Of a DNA stretch of 64,000 bases, positions 60,966 through 64,000 are shown in pieces. The position numbers and the translations under genes were made by a program. How positions within the stretch are numbered: the stretch's first letter is position 1; each line of letters opens with the position of its first letter. The notes under the pieces are model-generated. The model had not been told where the DNA came from and did no database searches. It worked only from the letters and a program-made list of their open reading frames with translations. The stretch is from Tamarix chinensis (lineage: Eukaryota > Streptophyta > Magnoliopsida > Caryophyllales > Tamaricaceae): NCBI GenBank assembly GCA_030549775.1, contig CM060177.1:30594014-30658013 (forward strand), written 5' to 3'.

Positions 60966-61047
60966 GGTTAGGGTTAGGGTTAAGGTTTGGTTTCAAAACT
61001 TAGGGTTAGGGTTTAGGGTTTGCTTCATAATTTAGGGTTAGGGTTTT
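60966..61047. repeat. Short telomere-like repeat patch
   Basis: Three clusters of TTAGGG and TTTAGGG units, about eight in all, are separated by short gaps (for example TTAGGGTTAGGGTTTAGGG near 61000-61018). The plant telomere unit is TTTAGGG. The patch lies inside LTR B and is too short and mixed to be a true telomere. Confidence 0.75.
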
Positions 61048-61091
61048 GATTTTGTGATGAATTAAGACAATAATTATGGCTAATAATGTCG

Positions 61092-61660
61092 TGGGTTATG
61101 GAGTTTAGAAATATATTACTTAATCCCTAATCCACACAGATGAAGAGATTAAGGGTTTCAAGATTAATTGTTCACACATATTCGATTAAACTTGAGATGA
61201 ACTCACATAAAATTCAATAACAATACTTGCAATTTTCATTAAAATTCAATTCAATCAATAATATCCTCTTCAATCGTGGGTTTTATGGCTTATATAGCCA
61301 AACAAGATATTGTCATCTACTAGCTAAAAGGTATAATTCTTCAAAAGATACCTATTTAAAGACATAAGAAGATAGAATATTCTTTAAAAAGGTAGATTTA
61401 TTTTACTTTATTCTCTAACTAGTCTCTAACTCGACTAATTAATTAATTAACTAACTAAATCAACTAATATGCACGTAGTCATGGCCCCCATGCATGCCAT
61501 ACGCATGCATGTATATGCTTAGTAGCTTGTATGCTATGTTTCATTTATAACTAATAACATAACCACTCATTTGTCTATAATTTTATGGGAGATCCTTTCT
61601 AAATAAAGAACAATTGGTTCCATAATGATGAATGTCAATTATTGAATGTTTTCTCCTACA
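61092..61660 (-). repeat. Probable solo LTR of a smaller retroelement
   Basis: A 569-bp segment with TG...CA ends (TGGGTTATGGAG to TTTTCTCCTACA) interrupts LTR B. Its composition and features are unlike the long LTRs: on the minus strand a TATA box sits in GGCTATATAAGCC (61288-61299), and TGTAGGAG would be its start. Flanks share only TCG, so the duplication is not proven. No partner LTR lies in the window. Confidence 0.5.
61288..61299 (-). promoter_or_regulatory. TATA box of the probable solo LTR
   Basis: GGCTATATAAGCC is a strong plant-type TATA element. The sequence is palindromic, so it reads the same on both strands, but the LTR orientation favours minus-strand transcription, leftwards. 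Confidence 0.45.
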
Positions 61661-62350
61661 TCGTTAGGTTAGTAGAGGACAATACCGATGAGGACGACGT
61701 GGATTATGTAGAGCTTGTTTAAGGGGTGGGTTTAGAATAGGGGTATTTTGTATTTCATGTTAGCCTTATTTTGTATTTGGATATGGATACTCTTTATCTT
61801 GTTTTTGTTACCCTTGTCCTTCATGCTTTTGTTTTTGTGTATGGAATTATATCTCCTTTTGAACATCATTTGTTTATTTGTATATATCTCTTCTTGTTGT
61901 TTATATATCTTTCTCTATTATTCTATCGTTTCCATTGTTTTGTATTCTTAATATTTTTGCTTCGTGTTTCATATACAAATGACGAAAGAGCCAAGCTTAT
62001 GGGAGATGTACTAGAAACACATGTGTGTTTGAGTTAGCTTCCATGTTTAGAATACTAATTTTCCATTCATAAAATTCCAGGTGTTATATTGCAGGTCAAA
62101 ATGAAAGCAAAACTAGACGTGTCATGTAAATCAATCGGCTAGTGCCTTAAAATTGGTCTACCAGTTTCAATGGCTTTGAATATTTTTTTTAAACATGAAT
62201 CACTCGACTTTTGTATCCCATGCCACCCGATTGATATGCTGGAATGTTAGGTTTTTTTAGTCTTATTAAATTTCAATTACTAATACATATATAAATTATT
62301 ATTTAACATAATTTGTATTGCTCAAAGGTTTCAAAAAATAGTGCATTATA

Positions 62351-63426
62351 ATATTAAGTTTTAGTCAGATTTATTTTTGATATAATTGGATTGTATGAAG
62401 TTATATATACATTTTTATGTTTTAAATAAATTGATCTTTAGGTGAATCGAATCGGATTTCTTAAATTATATATGATTTGTCAACTCTATTTCTAACAGGG
62501 GATAGGATTTAGTTTAGTAATGCATCTCATATTGCTTTCAATTTTAAATATGATTTCTCTAGAGTAATTGGTTTTAAAACTAGTTGTTTCCTTGGATTTA
62601 TATATGGACTTAGAACTTTCAATCAAGTGGTATAAAATATCACTTCTACGGTCTCGTCAATTACTTTAATCGGGAAACATAAAAATAATTAGGGCTTTTT
62701 TTATTATTGAATGAAAATTTTCAAGTATCATTTACATCTCATTGGAAATGTCTATAAAAATTATAAATGAAATTTTATTTCTTACTTTCTTAAAAATCCA
62801 TTACTTGATATATCAAATTAAATATAAAATATAACTCTACTTCAAAAGCTTATAAATTACAAATCTTCCAGAATCGAAAAAAATGTTTTTATTTTCATTT
62901 CCATTTTAAATGAATTTTATTTCTTCAAAAAATGAATCACGGCTAGTAGGAAACAAATATACAATATGCCGGTGTATCGTTACGTGGCAATCTCATCTTG
63001 CAATACCTACTCAATGTATTCCCCTCTGCACACTGACCTACCAACCAATCCCTATTTGTCCTTATCTTAGGCCTGGTTTGCTATTCTTGTTATTTACGGA
63101 ATATAATTTTTTTTTTCTAAGATGCAGAAAAGTGGGTAAAGTATTTTGATCACCACGTGATTTTTTTTCTTTTTTTGTAAAATTTTGGATTATTCTTTAT
63201 TTATTATCATAATTGATAATAATTTTTTTCAGATAAAAAAAACTACGAGATTTAAAATATTGATATAAATTATTTTATTCTTTTAGTTTATTATTTTAAC
63301 AGTTTGTGACATCAACCATAATGGATGGTAGTGGTGCTACTGCTAATCGCATTCAAATGACTACTTGACTAGTAACTTTATATGGAGTACTTGCTCAGCA
63401 CTCAACAGTACACAACTAAGACTAAT
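62351..63426. other. AT-rich stretch, nothing firm
   Basis: A somewhat GC-richer patch (62935-63080) holds a 79-codon plus-strand frame (62910-63149) without a recognised motif. No RNA gene or repeat boundary is supported. Confidence 0.45.
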
Positions 63427-63725
63427 GGTCTGTTTGAATGTCGATTAATTTTGGGATAATTGTATAAATTATTATTTTTAGTTCACTTCGTTTAGTAATT
63501 TATTTTATAGCTTAACTTATATTATATTAGTTTAAAAATTAACCTCATTTAATTACTAAATTAATGATTAAAGAAATTAAATAGTTACTTATTTATAAAA
63601 TTTAGCTATTCACCTCCATTTATCTATTATAATTTATTTATCTAAATTAAATTAATAAATATCTAAATTATATTTTAAAATATTTATCTCAATTTACTTA
63701 AATTAACCTCCACTCAAACAAACCC
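63427..63725. mobile_element. Foldback MITE of about 300 bp
   Basis: The left end GGTCTGTTTGAATGTCGATT and the reverse complement of the right end (GGGTTTGTTTGAGTGGAGGTT) are inverted repeats that continue into TTAATTT-like sequence. The interior is over 80 percent A+T and non-coding. The GG(G/T)...TGTTTGA termini are of a type common among plant MITEs. No clean target duplication (candidate flanks CTAAT and ACATA), so the superfamily is left open. Confidence 0.7.
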
Positions 63726-64000
63726 ACATATGAATATATCAGAGTTAGGTCAATATGTGATTCGTTCCTTCGTTTAGTAAAAAGAACCTTGATTCCTAAG
63801 AACATATGAACTTCTTAATATATAATAACTACAATAATTCGAACAGCTATAATATAGAAATTTGATTCATATTAGTGATTAAAGTGGCTGATTGAGAGAG
63901 GCTCCTTGTAGATACCAATAGCCACAAACATATATTTTTTACACTCATAAAATACATGTAATAATTTACCTTTTTTATATTAACCTAAAATACGATAAGC
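63726..64000. other. AT-rich end of window
   Basis: No gene, repeat end or RNA gene is recognised. Confidence 0.5.

Larger units (their letters stand above)
55133..62088 (+). repeat. Long LTR B (plus), inserted in A and split by LTR C
   Basis: It starts TGTAATAACCCATCTTTT at 55133, has a CT-rich tract at 55620-55900 and is interrupted at 57192. It resumes at 60257 (AATACTTCATGTTAG), contains CCTTAGGTGATGTGTTTGGG near 60690 and AGGACGACGTGGATTATG near 61692, and ends AAAATTCCAGGTGTTATA at 62088. It follows the order of the plus-oriented LTR at 32253-36237. Its own target duplication was not found. A further segment of about 570 bp (61092-61660) seems to be inserted in it. Confidence 0.6.
52820..62350 (-). 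repeat. Long LTR A (minus), split by LTR B
   Basis: It starts TGTAACACTCTCATTTTTAC at 52820 and runs to 55132, with a purine-rich block near 54420-54850. It appears to resume at 62089, because 62270-62330 (TATATAAATTATTATTTAACATAATTTGTA) parallels the end part of the solo LTR at 44660-44730. The proposed end is GTGCATTATA at 62350. Flanks CTATT and ATATT differ at one base. ACTAGTGGACTA words occur near 53520. The right part and end are inferred. Confidence 0.5.

Noticed and set aside
60966..61047. Possible chromosome end
   Set aside because: Only about eight mixed units, embedded inside an LTR with repeat sequence continuing on both sides.
61748..62037. Two overlapping hydrophobic plus-strand frames
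   Set aside because: They lie in the 3' part of LTR B, are T-rich, and show no motif; the apparent membrane segments come from TTT/TTG bias.

Overview
This is a very AT-rich stretch of nuclear DNA from a flowering plant, most likely a dicot. The evidence is the plant-type content: a PIF/Harbinger transposase relic, Ty1/copia and Ty3/gypsy remains, an L1-type LINE whose ORF1 carries a DUF4283-like domain and whose ORF2 ends in a zf-RVT module, very long LTRs, and MITE-like foldbacks. I found no host gene, tRNA, rRNA or CRISPR array that I can support. Every recognisable coding stretch belongs to a decayed transposable element, so this looks like repeat-rich heterochromatin rather than a working gene cluster.

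Layout. Positions 1-5400 hold a transposase relic (85-628), an unidentified GC-richer patch (about 2280-2900) and an old LINE ORF1 relic (4073-4750). From 5433 to 9282 lies copia-1 on the plus strand: a probable 5' LTR, then gag-protease-integrase-RT pieces cut off inside RT by an LTR beginning TGTAACACCC at 9283. From 10036 to 19825 lies copia-2 on the minus strand, with both LTRs, a primer-binding site and a polypurine tract. It is split by a 4.6-kb LINE (11488-16119) flanked by a 15-bp target-site duplication. From about 19830 to 22193 lies the 3' half of a Ty3/gypsy element (RNase H, integrase, GPY/F-like tail, polypurine tract, probable 3' LTR). From 22.2 to 27.7 kb no gene is visible, but there are CT-rich tracts and a 63-bp tandem repeat like those seen inside the long LTRs. 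From 27.7 to 31.85 kb is a gypsy-like element with related ends and no coding interior. From 32.2 to 62.35 kb is a stack of long LTRs of one family (TGTAACACC...GGTGTTACA, about 3-4.5 kb each), in both orientations and nested in each other and in a second gypsy-type LTR. The last 1.6 kb is AT-rich and contains a foldback MITE.

The elements do not work together as a system. What can be read is an insertion history. Three insertions can be dated relative to their hosts by target-site duplications or an empty site: LINE into copia-2; the LTR at 41578-44764 into a gypsy LTR (TSD GGTAG); and the LTR at 57193-60251 into an opposite-strand LTR (TSD GTATC), which itself sits in a third. No previously undescribed functional system was found. 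The most unusual features are the family of long LTRs without matching interiors and the minisatellites of differing period (43, 60 and 63 bp) inside them. All coordinates of LTR ends without a target-site duplication are approximate, and all homology calls were made by eye.
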